DNA from: Xiphydria camelus
Taxonomy: Eukaryota; Arthropoda; Insecta; Hymenoptera; Xiphydriidae
Direction: 5' to 3'
DNA length: 64,000 nt
NCBI GenBank assembly: GCA_963678675.1
Contig: OY783195.1
Coordinates: 25,407,385 to 25,471,384, forward strand
The position numbers and the translations under genes are program-made. Of the stretch, positions 36,206 to 47,395 are shown one piece after another. Under the pieces are notes generated by a model. That model worked only from the letters and a program-made list of their open reading frames with translations. It was not told where the DNA came from and did no database searches. Position 1 is the stretch's first letter. Each line of letters starts with the position of its first letter.

Positions 36206-36444
36206 CACTGAGAAAAATATCTTGGTCAATTCAAGCAAAATCCTGGAGACGATGACCAAACCCTTTGGTGAAAAATGGATGCTCCCCGTTTGTTTGGTTA
36301 AACTAACCACTTTTTGGTTAGGATGATTAAATATTTAGATAGAATAACTAAATATTTGGTTTAATCGGCCGGTATTTTGATTGGAATGACTAAACGCGTT
36401 TAGATCGGTGCGTTTTGTCGTTTTGACCTAATCATTTTTCTGAG
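36206..36444. mobile_element. A-family MITE, copy at 36.2 kb
   Basis: CACTGAGAAAAATATCTTGG with TA before it, to CTAATCATTTTTCTGAG. Its right end directly abuts an E-family element. Confidence 0.8.
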
Positions 36445-36712
36445 CACCGAGGAGACGGTTTATTAATAGTTAATAAATATAATTTCAAATACGGCCAAAT
36501 AAATATTTCGTTAGGGCAAGAAAATACTCGTATATATTAATTATTAAAATGTTTATTTCATTCGAATGATCGCCTCGAAGTATTTAATTGTGCAAAATAA
36601 ATATCGTAATATTGTAGTTAACAAATATTTACTTGGTCCAATAAAATGTTTATTTCGCCATATTTAAACAAACACTTATTAACTACAAATAAACTGTTTT
36701 CTCGATAAGAGT
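36445..36712. mobile_element. E-family MITE, back to back with the preceding A element
   Basis: CACCGAGGAGACGGTTTATT start; CAAATAAACTGTTTTCTCG near the right end; landmarks GTTAACAAATATTTACTTGGTCC and ATTTCGCCATATTTAAACAAAC. Confidence 0.75.
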
Positions 36713-36960
36713 GCAGTACTCGCTAGTTCATTGAACTCATTTCTTCGACGAATTTTGATGCACAGACGATGCTGTCGGTGGTGCAACGGCGCGATGCGCT
36801 TTGCGATTTTGATCCCTGTACCGCGTGATATAGCGTCGACTTAAAAGCATAAACTTGAGATTGTGAGATATAATCATAACGCGTACGCGCGCGCGAGTAC
36901 CTACCCCACGAGCGAGTTCTCTCTTATCTCGACGCGCCGTCGGAGATTTTTCAGAGACGC

Positions 36961-36974
36961 GGGGGGGGGGGGGG
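36961..36974. repeat. Poly-G run (14 bases)
   Basis: Fourteen consecutive G residues after GAGACGC. It could form a G-quadruplex with neighbouring G runs, and its assembly length is uncertain. Confidence 0.9.
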
Positions 36975-37249
36975 TATCGACGTAATCCCACGCTGGTGAA
37001 ACGTGTGCGTGTAGGCGTTGCGGCGGCAAGTAATCCGCGGGGTGGAGGTCGCACATGCTCTCCCCCTCCTCCCGGCGTAGATGAGGGGAAAGAAGAAAGC
37101 TTTCACGCCACTCTCGGGCATTACCGCGCGCACACGCTCGCCTTTCCGTCGGATTTCGAAGATCTCGTGGGTGAACGCTTTTCTCTTACGATGCACATAT
37201 GCTGCCTTTGGAACATTGAACGAAACGAGAGATGGACGTATTTCTTCCT

Positions 37250-37437
37250 TACTGAGAGAAAAGACAAGGGTAAACTTAGCTTTCTTGATGGGTAAAAATT
37301 GTTCTAGTTAAAGGAACTACTTTTATATTAGGTATATCTTGCTGTGCATGGGTATAGTAATCTATACCTATATATATAGAGGTATAGTAATATAATAAAA
37401 CAAAATAGTAAACTGTGTATTACTTTTTTCTCTCAGT
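37250..37437. mobile_element. S-family MITE, copy 1
   Basis: ACTGAGAGAAAAG and CTTTTTTCTCTCAGT ends. AAAAATTGTTCTAGTTAAAGG and GGAACTACTTTTATATTA match copy 2 at 38224. Confidence 0.75.
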
Positions 37438-38223
37438 TCTCTCGGCGATTTCTTCCAAAGCGTATCGCAGCATCTTTCTTGGAATTATCTCGATTGCTTA
37501 ATTTGCACATGCAAGTCATCACTTTAAGACACTTAAATTTCTCGCCAGTCGTATGATTATCGATCTTTATTTCCCCCATGAAGGCGATCGTTTCAATGTC
37601 AAGGGTTCCGCGAATCCCCTTCTTAATCGAAGGGTAGATATGCATATATGGCAAGGAAACTGAGTCCTCGGGACCGGCGGCAATATAACGGCATCCGCTT
37701 CCGCTTCTCAATCATCTCTCACGGTTCGCATACAGTTCGTGCGAGTGGACGTTGTATTCCAACATCCTGCGTAATCCCTGTCGACCCTTGTTACGCGGGC
37801 GAAGCAACCCTGGCGGGGCGCGTCTTTGGACTCCGGGCGACTGTCTAAACGAGAAACGGGTATCGCACTTCCGGAGAGCGGCAAAACGTCGAAGGGAATG
37901 GGATGATGGGGCTCGCGATGGACTATTTGCGCGAGATCAAAAGATGAATAAGGGCAGCTCTATGCGGATATGCCGTGAAACTGCGCCAATTTGATCCAGC
38001 GTTTAAGCCTTTTTAAAGGAAAGCTAACTGAAATGCAGAATCAATTCTCTGCGAGAGATTTAGGAAGTGGAAAATTTAATTCTGACGGATAAATCTTCGT
38101 GAGTTTCCACTCTTTTATTACAGTTTTGTATCGTTTTATAAACATTTTTGAATTAAAACCAATAGCGTAATCTCGCGTTGCTTCATATCGTTGGAAAATG
38201 ATGATATTCAATAAGTATTCGTA

Positions 38224-38742
38224 CATTTAGAAAAAAGGCAAGAGTAAAATTAACTTTCCCGCTGGATAAAAATTGTTCTAATTAAAGGAACTACTTTTAT
38301 ATTATAATAATATCTTGCTATGCTAGTAACCATAACTATAATATTATCAAATAGTTGTATATACTATTGAGACTAGTACGATAATTATAGCAAAAAGAAC
38401 CAATTTTAATAGTAAACTATATTTTACTCATTTGAAATAGTTGAAACAGCTTTTATATTTTTTTCGTATTATCATAAAGGACAATAAGTTTGCAAGAAAA
38501 AGTTACTTATCATGCTTTTCATTTACATGAGGAAATGATAAACTCGAAATAATTAATTTAACTATCACTAAATAGTAAACACAAAATAGTCAATTTTACT
38601 ATTATTAAATAGTATCCAGATATCGCAATTCTTATCAGGAAATCATGGTTAAATAGTTTACTATTAATCTGGGTTATGTCTTTTAGCAACAAATCGAAAT
38701 AGTAAAACAAATAGTAAACTATACTACTTTTCTCTCTCAGTG
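38224..38742. mobile_element. S-family MITE, copy 2, longer
   Basis: CATTTAGAAAAAAGGC to TACTTTTCTCTCTCAGTG with TA flanks. The interior has many AATAGTAAAC/TTTACTATT motifs in both orientations. Confidence 0.75.
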
Positions 38743-39211
38743 TAGATTTTTGAGCGTGGAAGTAATCTACTTCGTTTTTTTGAGCAAAAGTAATAATTAA
38801 TAACGATGCATATTTAATGTCCCTCCGTATTCGCACCTTGCAAAACAAAACGCACTTAATTCAACCGTTAAGAGGAGATCGACTTTCTCGGCAGGAAATT
38901 ATACAAGTGCAAAGTTATATCCCGACTTACCCCTAAACCATAAATCCCATTTCTCCTTTGCAAGGGTTCCCGCGAGCCCGCCGGCGCTATTCAGCGTGTT
39001 CAGGGCTGGGAGACGATGGGGCGGCTAAAGCTACAAGACAATGAGCAGAACAAGCGTCGGATTATTCGATCCGATGAGCAGACAGAAACTTTGACAATAT
39101 GTGGAACTTCTTTCTGGATGTACATAATTCAATTTTCTGTTTTACCCCTTTTACGACCAGTGCAAATATCTCCGGAGGCAGCGTAATCTGTGCTCGATAA
39201 CTCGAATAACA

Positions 39212-39474
39212 CACAGAGAAAATAATAATTGGTTTGATCTACTAATATGTAGTTACTTGCAGAGTCGCAAGTAGTTATTTATTTATATCAATTTGACCTT
39301 TTTTCATATTAATTAGGTATTTCTTCCTTGCAATCATATACTATTCTACATTATTGTAAGGAAAATATATAAAAAATTGATGTATCAAAAGATTTCATAG
39401 TTAACAAATTAAATCATTACTTACCGACCCCGTAAATAATTTTCAGTAGATCCAGCTAATTCTTTTTCTCTGTG
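39212..39474. mobile_element. D-family palindromic MITE, copy 5
   Basis: CACAGAGAAAATAATAATTGG to CTAATTCTTTTTCTCTGTG with CA on both flanks. The left arm has ACTTGCAGAGTCGCAAGT; the right arm version is worn (ACTTACCGACCCCGTAAAT). Confidence 0.85.
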
Positions 39475-40497
39475 CACCGAGATGCTTATCGTCGTACAGT
39501 TCAATTAACATTCCCGATAAGCCACATATTTCAACTTGCGTATTTTTCTTCCATTCCCACGCAGAGTTATCGTATATGCCCCCCATCTCGCGTCGATTGC
39601 AACATGGTCTAATAATAACTGCCGCTGGAGAGTCCACGATATTTCGATATTTACATTGCCACCTATATCACGGCGTGGCGCGGTCTAATGCAGTTGGAAA
39701 TCCAAATAAGCGCGGCCGGGTATGCCAATAAAGAGCAATTTTCCAAATAGGCCCTCGCTGTCGGAGGTTGTATACACGATAATATTTGGAACGCTGGATC
39801 TCGAAATAACGCGTGGATCTGTTTCGCGTTATATACTCGCGATCCCGTGAATTTCGATTACATTCTCTCCGATGGAGTTATACGAGACTCGTCGACCTGT
39901 GGGTCAAAATGAGTGAGTTGTACCTATGTAATAGGATGAATTGTGCCGCAACAACGCTGCAAAATCTCATTTGGGGTAAATCAAAGTCAACCGTACCGTA
40001 ATAATCCTACAATAGGAAGATAGCAATAGCAAAATAATACTCTTCGGTATACGTAACGAGAAATTTTCAATCCTTTCAATTTTCATCACTACAGCACGGT
40101 TTACATTTTATTTTTACATCCGAATGAATCATAACTTGCTGCTGAAACGACATGTGACTACCATATAAACCGAAGCGCGCATCCATCGCTTTTGTTTCCT
40201 TTTTTCAATTTGTATTTACCGCTCCACGCGAGCGGTTCATCTCTGTAATCGTTTGCGTCGATGAAAATTGAGGTTTGGACGAAATTGAATTTTCATTTGG
40301 CTCTGTCGCGCGGTTCGCTTTGAAAGAGCTGTAAACACAAAATCTCTTTTACCGTATTTGCATTGATTTTCGTATTTTTTTAGGTTTATTTTCCTGCTCG
40401 ATAATTTTCGCGATATACACAGGATATAATGGCTAAAAGGACTGAAACAGGAGGAGCTCAATGCTATGTATTTAGAGTTTATATACTGACCAATGGT

Positions 40498-41031
40498 ACG
40501 TGAAGAAAAAGGATTAGTAAAAACCCACGAATTTTTACATACTGAGAAAAGGGTTTATTTGTAGTTAATATACATATACTTGATTACGACGAAAGAGATT
40601 TTCTTTGCACCAAGCAAATATTCGTTAGCTATTACTCTATTTCTGTTTGAATGAAAGAGACGTTCTAATAATTAACATATATTTACTTGGCTCGACAAAA
40701 TATTTCTTTCAATCAAGTATGCATTTATTAACTACAAATAAACACTTCTTTCACTTCAGTTATCCCAGTATCAGAGCTACTCAAGATGAGACAATGAAAT
40801 TTTTAATAAACCGCAGCATAGTTTCAGCATACAATTCATAATAGTATAAACATCAGTTCATACGGTAAAATTTACCAATCTCCCGTTATTATGTGTCGAG
40901 TGTTTACGGATTTGTACTGTTACGAACTGCAAAAAGTACGACGTGTCTATTAAAAAATGTAATGATCACCTCGATGAGCCCTTTTAGGTACTGGGATTCA
41001 CTGTAAAAATTACTGATAGTTTTTCTCCATA
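40498..41031. mobile_element. O-family MITE, copy 2, with nested E-family MITE
   Basis: CGTGAAGAAAAAGGATTAG on the left and TTTTTCTCCATA on the right. The body shares ATAGTATAAACATCAGTTCATAC and AACTGCAAAAAGTACG with copy 1 (8929-9209). It is interrupted at 40540-40760. Confidence 0.75.
40540..40760. mobile_element. E-family MITE nested in the O-family element
   Basis: TACTGAGAAAAGGGTTTATTTG with the mirrored CAAATAAACACTTC and CTTCAGT. GTAGTTAAT and ATTAACTAC arms are inverted. Confidence 0.75.
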
Positions 41032-41034
41032 TAT

Positions 41035-41119
41035 GACTTCCTACGATCCCCGCACTTTGACAAAAAGTTGACAAAGAACCAAGTGGGTTCCGAGGAACGG
41101 GAATCGTAGGAAATCATGA
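41035..41119. repeat. Short inverted repeat (about 85 bp)
   Basis: TGACTTCCTACGATCCCCG is mirrored by CGGGAATCGTAGGAAATCATGA. It is a hairpin or tiny MITE directly after the O-family element. Confidence 0.6.
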
Positions 41120-42016
41120 CATTGGTTAGTGTACTTTGACTAGAATTAGGTTCCTCCTGTTTCAGCCCTCTTAGCCAAGAGGATGGAACTCGAGAATACT
41201 ACTTGCAATTAATTATGCCATTAACGTACGCATCGTCTCTCATTCGATGTCATATTTGCAAAAACGAGTCGCGAGCTCGTTATGCGAGAAATTCGACGAA
41301 TCCGACAGATGGAGTAAGGCTCGACAAAAAGGAATACAAGGAGCGAACAACGAGAACACACTCGAGAAATCTTACACGTCCGCGACGCGGTGTAACGATC
41401 GTGAAAGTAACGACTTTTCGTGAGTTACAATGGGCGCCACTTCCTTTTTAAGCAACGCACCGGCAGTCGTGAAAATAATGATGCCCCGGTAAAAGAGTGA
41501 TGATTTTATGGATGACCCTCCGGGAATGGTAACGACGCTAGGTACCCGAGCGAGTCGATTTAATGATGTCCGCTGTGAAAATGCGACTTTCGAATATTGT
41601 CGCAAAAATCCACCCACGAAATTGTCTTTGCTCTTCAATTTCAAATCCGCCCCTCGAGGGCACCGAGGCGATGCCTGCACCCCTACGAAAATTCGGTGGC
41701 CGATTAAATCCAATTTCCATATCGAGAGATCAATCGAGTCGAGTTTTTCCCTCTATAACGAGACCAAATCTGATTATACGATGCGGCTGGCTACGTGACG
41801 TGGTTATGTATCCCGGTTTATAAAGGTACACTCTGGATTGCCACGATTTCGTTCTCTCGATCGAGTAATCGAAAGGAGATTGTTCCTCCGCAAAGCTACT
41901 AGGAAAGAAGGGTGCGAAGAATTTTAAAAAATTCAGTTTCCAAAAACGAAGACGCACTGTAAGGCAAAACTACGCAAGTCACATTTCCGAGAGTTCTCAT
42001 TTCAACTGTAATGCTA
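41120..42016. other. No gene seen
   Basis: Unique sequence with several overlapping short frames and no recognised domain. Confidence 0.5.
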
Positions 42017-42463
42017 CGCTAAGAAAAATAATTAGATTAACGTGACAAAACGCATCTAGTTAAACGCGTTTAGTTATTCTAACCAAAATACTGGCCACAC
42101 TGAAACAATAATTTGCTTCATTCAACCATCGGTGAAGTTGAATACAGCGAACCTCATGATGCAATTGTTTCAATGCCAAAAGAGCGTAATGAAAAATAAA
42201 TAGAGTTGAAGCAACCAAATTGAAGTTGAAGCAAGTGAATATCTATTTGAAAAAATTACACCGTGAGATTTGCCGTATTCAACCTCACCAATGGTCGAAC
42301 GAAGCACATTTTTTTTTTCAGTGCAGCTGAACCAAATATTTCGTTATCCTAACCAAAAAGTGGTCAGTTTAACCAAACACAGATAGGAAACTTATATTTC
42401 GCCAAACAGTTTGTTCATCGTCACCAAGATTTTAATTAAATTGACCAAAATTTGTTTTCAGTA
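42017..42463. mobile_element. A-family MITE split by an H-family MITE
   Basis: CGCTAAGAAAAATAATTAG to ATTTGTTTTCAGT in reverse orientation relative to the 12.2-kb copy. It is interrupted after ACTGGC by 42098-42323. Confidence 0.8.
42098..42323. mobile_element. H-family CACTGAA MITE, copy 1, CA duplication
   Basis: CACTGAAACAATAATTTGC and TTTTTTTCAGTG ends with CA on both flanks. The arms pair through TTCAACCATCGGTGA and TCACCAATGGTCGAA, then AATTGTTTC and its mirror. Copy 2 is at 53307. Confidence 0.85.
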
Positions 42464-43411
42464 ACCAAAAAAGCCAAATGTACCTACCCAAAGGCCAATC
42501 GTAATTATTAGTTCCTGCGACGAAAGCGAACGAACAAACGCGGTTCGGCGACCCCTAAATGAGGAATTTGTTAATCGACGAACGCGCTCAGTATTAACGA
42601 GCGAAGCCAATTACTACCGCGCGGGAGGCGTATAACTCAATTTGGTTTTGTCGGTCCTTGGACGAATCGACTCTCGACTTTACGGAGGGCTCTTTGTCTC
42701 CCCTTTTTTCCCTTGCGTCGGCTTTGTTCAAATCGTCCAGCGGCGAAACTGGTTCGAGGTGGCGAAATATACGGCGCGAGAACGCTGCAAGAGATGCGTA
42801 CTTTGCAACTGTGTGTCGTTTCGCCGCGAAGAGCTCAGCGCGTATAATTATGCAGATTAGTCGGGCGGATATACTTATGCATATGCATAAGTACCGGGTA
42901 CATAGGAAGTGGTAAAAGGGGTTGTAATCTCGAGAAGTCGATGAGACGCAGCTGCAGCGCGAATTATCTTATCCGATTGGTCGTTCCGCCGTGGAAGTGC
43001 AACGCTCGATGCACACGCGTTCGCGTCACACGTGACACTCGAGCGGCACGGCGACAGCAAATTAACACTTTTTGCAACCTTGAAGCGAAGGACTCGGATG
43101 CGACCTGGGCGGTTGGCTGCATGTGCAACGCGACGCACGTGCGGATTTGCTACATCGACCACACGTCTTCACCGTACGCTAAATCTTGAGGATTAACAAG
43201 TCATGCTTAAAAGGTAGGGACCAATTACACGCTTGATCCTACCGGATTTTACCGCGCGACAAAGTCGTAGTCGCTGTAATTTACTCGAACGCCAGATGCA
43301 AATCTTACGACTGCCCATATGGAAGCATGCATGGTTATACGGGTTCTTGTCATGTAGGAATAGCTGCTCGTTATTGAATCGGACAACTGATAGGGGCTGG
43401 CGGGGTGCGTT

Positions 43412-43883
43412 CACCGAGAAAATGGTTTATTAATAGTAAAGAAATGTAATTTTAAGTACGACGAAATAAATATTTTGTTAGGACAAGGAAATATATGTTA
43501 CTTATCAGGATATTTATTTCATTCAAACAGTAATTGCCCCAAATAATTTAATCGTATGGAATGAATATGATAATAGTTAATGGATATTTGCTTGGTTCAA
43601 CAAAATATTTATTTCGCCATATTCAAACAAACATTTGTTGAATACATGGTTGACAATTTTGCGTTCAAATCGGCCCATGTATTTTTGTACGTTAAAATCA
43701 ACCGATTCTTCCTGTTATTCCAATAATTTTTGTATGAAAACGATTACAACGAATGTTAAAATTAACGCAAAGAATGTTAGGTAAAGTAACACAAGGAACC
43801 AGTCACTTTTAGCATACAAAAATGGGTGGACGGATTCCAACACAAAATTTTCAATTCTATACAAGTTAATTGTTTTCTCAGTG
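43412..43883. mobile_element. E-family MITE with TT duplication and inner palindrome
   Basis: CACCGAGAAAATGGTTTATT to AATTGTTTTCTCAGTG, TT on both flanks. Within it, AATTTTGCGTTCAAATCGG...ATTTTTGTA (about 43655) is mirrored near 43820-43855, which suggests a further nested element. Confidence 0.75.
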
Positions 43884-45039
43884 TTGAGAGTCTTAGCCGT
43901 ACCGTTGAAAATTTGGTATTTTATCATAACAGCATTTAAAATGCACGTCATTGCACGCCGATATAATCGACACACCCTTATTCAAGCTTATAAATATGCG
44001 GTTATTCCTATCCACGAAGCATGCAACGTTTCCGTTCGTTGGTCAAATCCCTCATGCGGTTCGACGTTTCGTGTCCGACGAGCATACATGCAAATTGGGC
44101 GGTTGCACCCTGTCCCGAACTCTTCATGAGTAGGTTTATCTTTCTTCTTTTGGCAATTACTTTTCGTTTATAATCCATCGTAGCGTAGGCACGCGATTCC
44201 CGGCTCGAACCCACCAATGTCCTCGGTCACGAGCACCTTGACGTCGAGAAGTGCACTCGGCTCGGATGCACCGATTCACGCGGCGTACCAGGAGAGTAGA
44301 ACGACGCCGCGTCGCCTAAGCTCGGTGCACCTACAGTGTATCGCGAGTGCAACGCCCGTGTTGCACCGCGCGCGGAACCTATACCTCGTATATCTCTATA
44401 TATCCAACACGTTTCGTTAAAGTGGATGTGTATATCCAACGGTGATAGACCACGCGGGCATATCGAATAGTACGAGTGTGTTTCCCCGGGCATGTTGATG
44501 GGATATCTGCAGCGTATTATATTTCGATGGAGAATGCATTTTTTGAAACATCTCATCCTTTTTATAATCCAGGAAGGGATATCGGGACTTAGATATTAGA
44601 GAGAGTGGGCGAATTGTACGCACTTAGGGAAATAGATTGTCATGGAGTGATTTTTTCAGTTGGAATCAACATAAGCACAGGAATAAAATCTTCAGATGTT
44701 CTTCTGTCATTATACATCTTTATAATGAACAATTTTTCATTAACAGATGTTGTATTTTACAAAAAGGAAAAAAATGAAAAAGTGCAAAATCTTTCGCGTG
44801 TCGGGTAATTGTGCGCAGAACAAAGAACATAAGAAATAACTGAATGAAATGAATGTTTTATGGAATATTAATACGGAAATGAGAAAATATATTTAACCCC
44901 AATGCTTATTTTATTGATAATTAGTAACAAAATTAGGAAAATTACTTTCTCAAACAAGAGAGAATTTAAGATATAGGTGATTCTCAGCTTTAACAGTGTG
45001 CCTTCTTTACGTAGATCGTTTTGTCTAACAATATACCTA

Positions 45040-45192
45040 ATCCGGTAATATGCGAAAACAATTAAATATAGTCATACATGTGTTAATTTCGTAATAGTCA
45101 ATGAATATTTACTTGATCCAATAAAATGTTTATTTCGTCATATTCAAACAAACATTTATTAACTACAAATAAACTGTTTTCTTAATATAGTG
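45040..45192. mobile_element. E-family MITE fragment
   Basis: TCAATGAATATTTACTTGATCC, CAAACAAACATTTATTAACTAC and AACTGTTTTCTTAATATAGTG match the right half of other E copies. Confidence 0.65.
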
Positions 45193-46036
45193 TATTAAAG
45201 TTGCCCATTTCTTCTCTCGAGAATTCCAGAGCCGCGAGGCGCTTGAAGATTTATTTTATAACCGGCGCACGACGAATGTGCCGAAATTATTGCACCGGGC
45301 GACCTTATTACACTAGAACACCTTCCGCGATACCGAAAAATATATAGGGTCCTTTTGTGAACGTTACGACACGGCGATATGGCGCGCTGCCAGGACCCTG
45401 AAGGGCAAAACGCGGTTATTTATCGACTAGTGCTGTAAGAATTACGCTGGCGATGCCTGCGAATTACTGGCTGATCTTATAAATGTGAGTATTATCGCGT
45501 TGTCAGTCGTTATCGATATCGTCCGATTTCCCGCGACTTCTTATCGTCGAGGAGTAACTGCATCATCTCAAGAGAGATTTTCTATTACTTTATTTTTACC
45601 CACTTTACAACGTCATAAATTGTCATAAAACGAAAGAAACGATTAGTCAGAGGTACAGCGCAAAATGTCACTAAAATTATTTACGCTCCTCCCGGAAGGA
45701 ATACAAAGGCACCGACATCCGCCGAGTTCCGACAGAGCGAGACGTCGGCGGGAAAGACCCGACCGTAATTAAATTTCGCGAAGCAGATTTATATCTCGCA
45801 TTAATTGTTACGGTTTATGAGCTGCTCGCGCGAATGCAGCGGATGCTCGATTAAATTGTAGAGGTCGGCGGTGTCGCGCGGGAGATGGAAATAAATGGAG
45901 CCCAGAGTTGAAACGACGATACCCCGACGCTCTCGCGGTTGCGGAGTGCGCGTGTATAAACGGAGCTCCTCTCTTTCCCATTATTATCGTTTTCTCTCCG
46001 CGAGCGTCGAGCTGCGAAGCGCTCTTGAATTCCCGA

Positions 46037-46194
46037 GAGAGAGAGAGAGAGAGAGAGTAATCGATATCTCGATGCTTAATAACGACTAGCACATGCAGAG
46101 TGCCGATGATAAGTCGGGAGAGGGATTGCGAAAAAGAGAAAAAAAGAGAGAGAAAGAGAAAGAGAGAAAGAGAGAGAGAGAGAGAGGAGAAGGA
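46037..46194. repeat. (GA)n microsatellites
   Basis: A pure GA tract near 46037-46058 and a purine-rich GAGA/AAAGAGA tract near 46130-46194. Confidence 0.9.
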
Positions 46195-46559
46195 GAGTAA
46201 AAACTGGAAATTGAGCTTGCGAAACAATCTTTGCCTCGATCAGCGATATCCTCGTTAAGTGAGTTATCGAATAGTCTCTGTAATATTAGTATTTTTTACG
46301 TCGTATTATTACTTTCTAAAATTTATTCGTGAAGAAATTTAGCATTGGATCGTATTAGGGTACGTCGTGATTTCGATTAAATTGTAATTTTTATTACAAC
46401 GTTACAAAACGTTGCAATGTTAATATACATAGAACGCGAGGGTTTAATCCTTTCAATGTGGTTTACCCCTCGATAATCCCCCGTGACTTCTTCTGGCGTA
46501 CCAGGCAGTTCGGGACCTTCCTCTACTTTCACCTCTACCTAAGGAAATTATGTGAATAT

Positions 46560-46660
46560 AAAAAAAATAAATATGTATCAAGAAGTGTGAGAAACGTGTA
46601 CTCTTTTGAACTTTACCCGTGGCGACCCGTCACGCTACGGCGGCCCGCCGCCAGATGGCG
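46560..46660 (+). other. Possible LTR end and primer-binding-site remnant
   Basis: AATAAATATG followed about 45 bases later by TGGCGACCCGTCACGC looks like the end of an LTR and a gypsy-type primer-binding site (such sites often begin TGGCGACC). No CA terminus, partner LTR or gag frame could be confirmed. Confidence 0.2.
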
Positions 46661-46786
46661 CCGACCCTCTCGGCCCTCGACTCAGCGGCTCCCGGCCCAC
46701 GGCTCTCGCCTTCTCGTTAGTGGTCCGACGTCGGGCAAGTTACTATATCAGACCGCAACTGCCCGTCTCTCACGGAGTCGCCGGCA

Positions 46787-47395
46787 GTGGACGAGTGGTC
46801 AAAATGCTGGCCTCTCGAAGACTACTTGGGCGATAGGTCTAGGGTTCAAATCCCGGATTGCCGAAAAATAATTGTTCCGGGATCCGGGGTTCGAGCTAAG
46901 ACCGGCTGTACTCGGGAAGCCCCCCTCTGGTTTTGAAACACCTGGGGGGGCTAAGGGGAGTCTCTGTCTTTGTCGTACTTGTCGAATTTCTCTTGGCGAG
47001 TGTACCGGTGAAATCGTGGCCACTGGAAAACACTGCAATGTGTTCGCCGCGAGTAGCGGTGACAACGTTTTCGATACCCGAAGACGTTGCAATGTGATCA
47101 CCGCGAGGAGCTGCACCGATGGGGCTACGCGAATGTGTGCGCGAATTCGGATACTCTTGTCGTCGCACTTTCTGATTCTCGCTCTTCAGGCACTCGATCA
47201 ATTCGAGGACTGAAAAGATATACGGGGTGTTCGGTTTAATACACACTAATGTAACGGGTTGCATATCGGTTGGTGCACCCGTCCGCTGTGGTTTCCTGTA
47301 ATTTGGTGGTAATGCTGACAGCCGAGATCCGATCCAAATGAAACTTTCAACCCGAGAAACATCGGCAATCTTAGTAACGGTTAAAGTCACGGATG
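46787..47395 (+). repeat. tRNA-derived SINE-like unit with class II tRNA-like head
   Basis: The head (46787-46867) resembles a Ser/Leu tRNA. GGCAGT pairs with ATTGCC at its ends, a degraded D arm contains GAGTGGTC, a TCTCGAAG loop suggests a CGA anticodon, and GGTTCAAATCC is a good B box. The stems are too poor for a working tRNA. The body holds a C6/G7 hairpin (about 46920-46955) and an imperfect direct repeat around CAATGTG spaced by about 57 bases (47033, 47089). The tail (47236-47395) has a diverged copy at 60737-60882. I infer a SINE; a chance tRNA-like sequence joined to other repeats is the alternative. Confidence 0.55.

Larger units (their letters stand above)
43886..46600. other. No gene seen
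   Basis: Mostly unique DNA with one E-family fragment (45040) and GA tracts. No exon is supported. Confidence 0.5.

Noticed and set aside
43715..43975. Small hydrophobic protein frame on the minus strand
   Set aside because: It overlaps the inverted repeat inside the E-family MITE at 43412-43883 and runs past its end.
45808..46227. 139-codon Ser/Leu-rich frame
   Set aside because: It is the translation of (GA)n microsatellites.
46787..46867. Functional tRNA-Ser(CGA) gene
   Set aside because: The D and anticodon stems do not pair well and no T-run terminator follows closely; better read as a SINE head.
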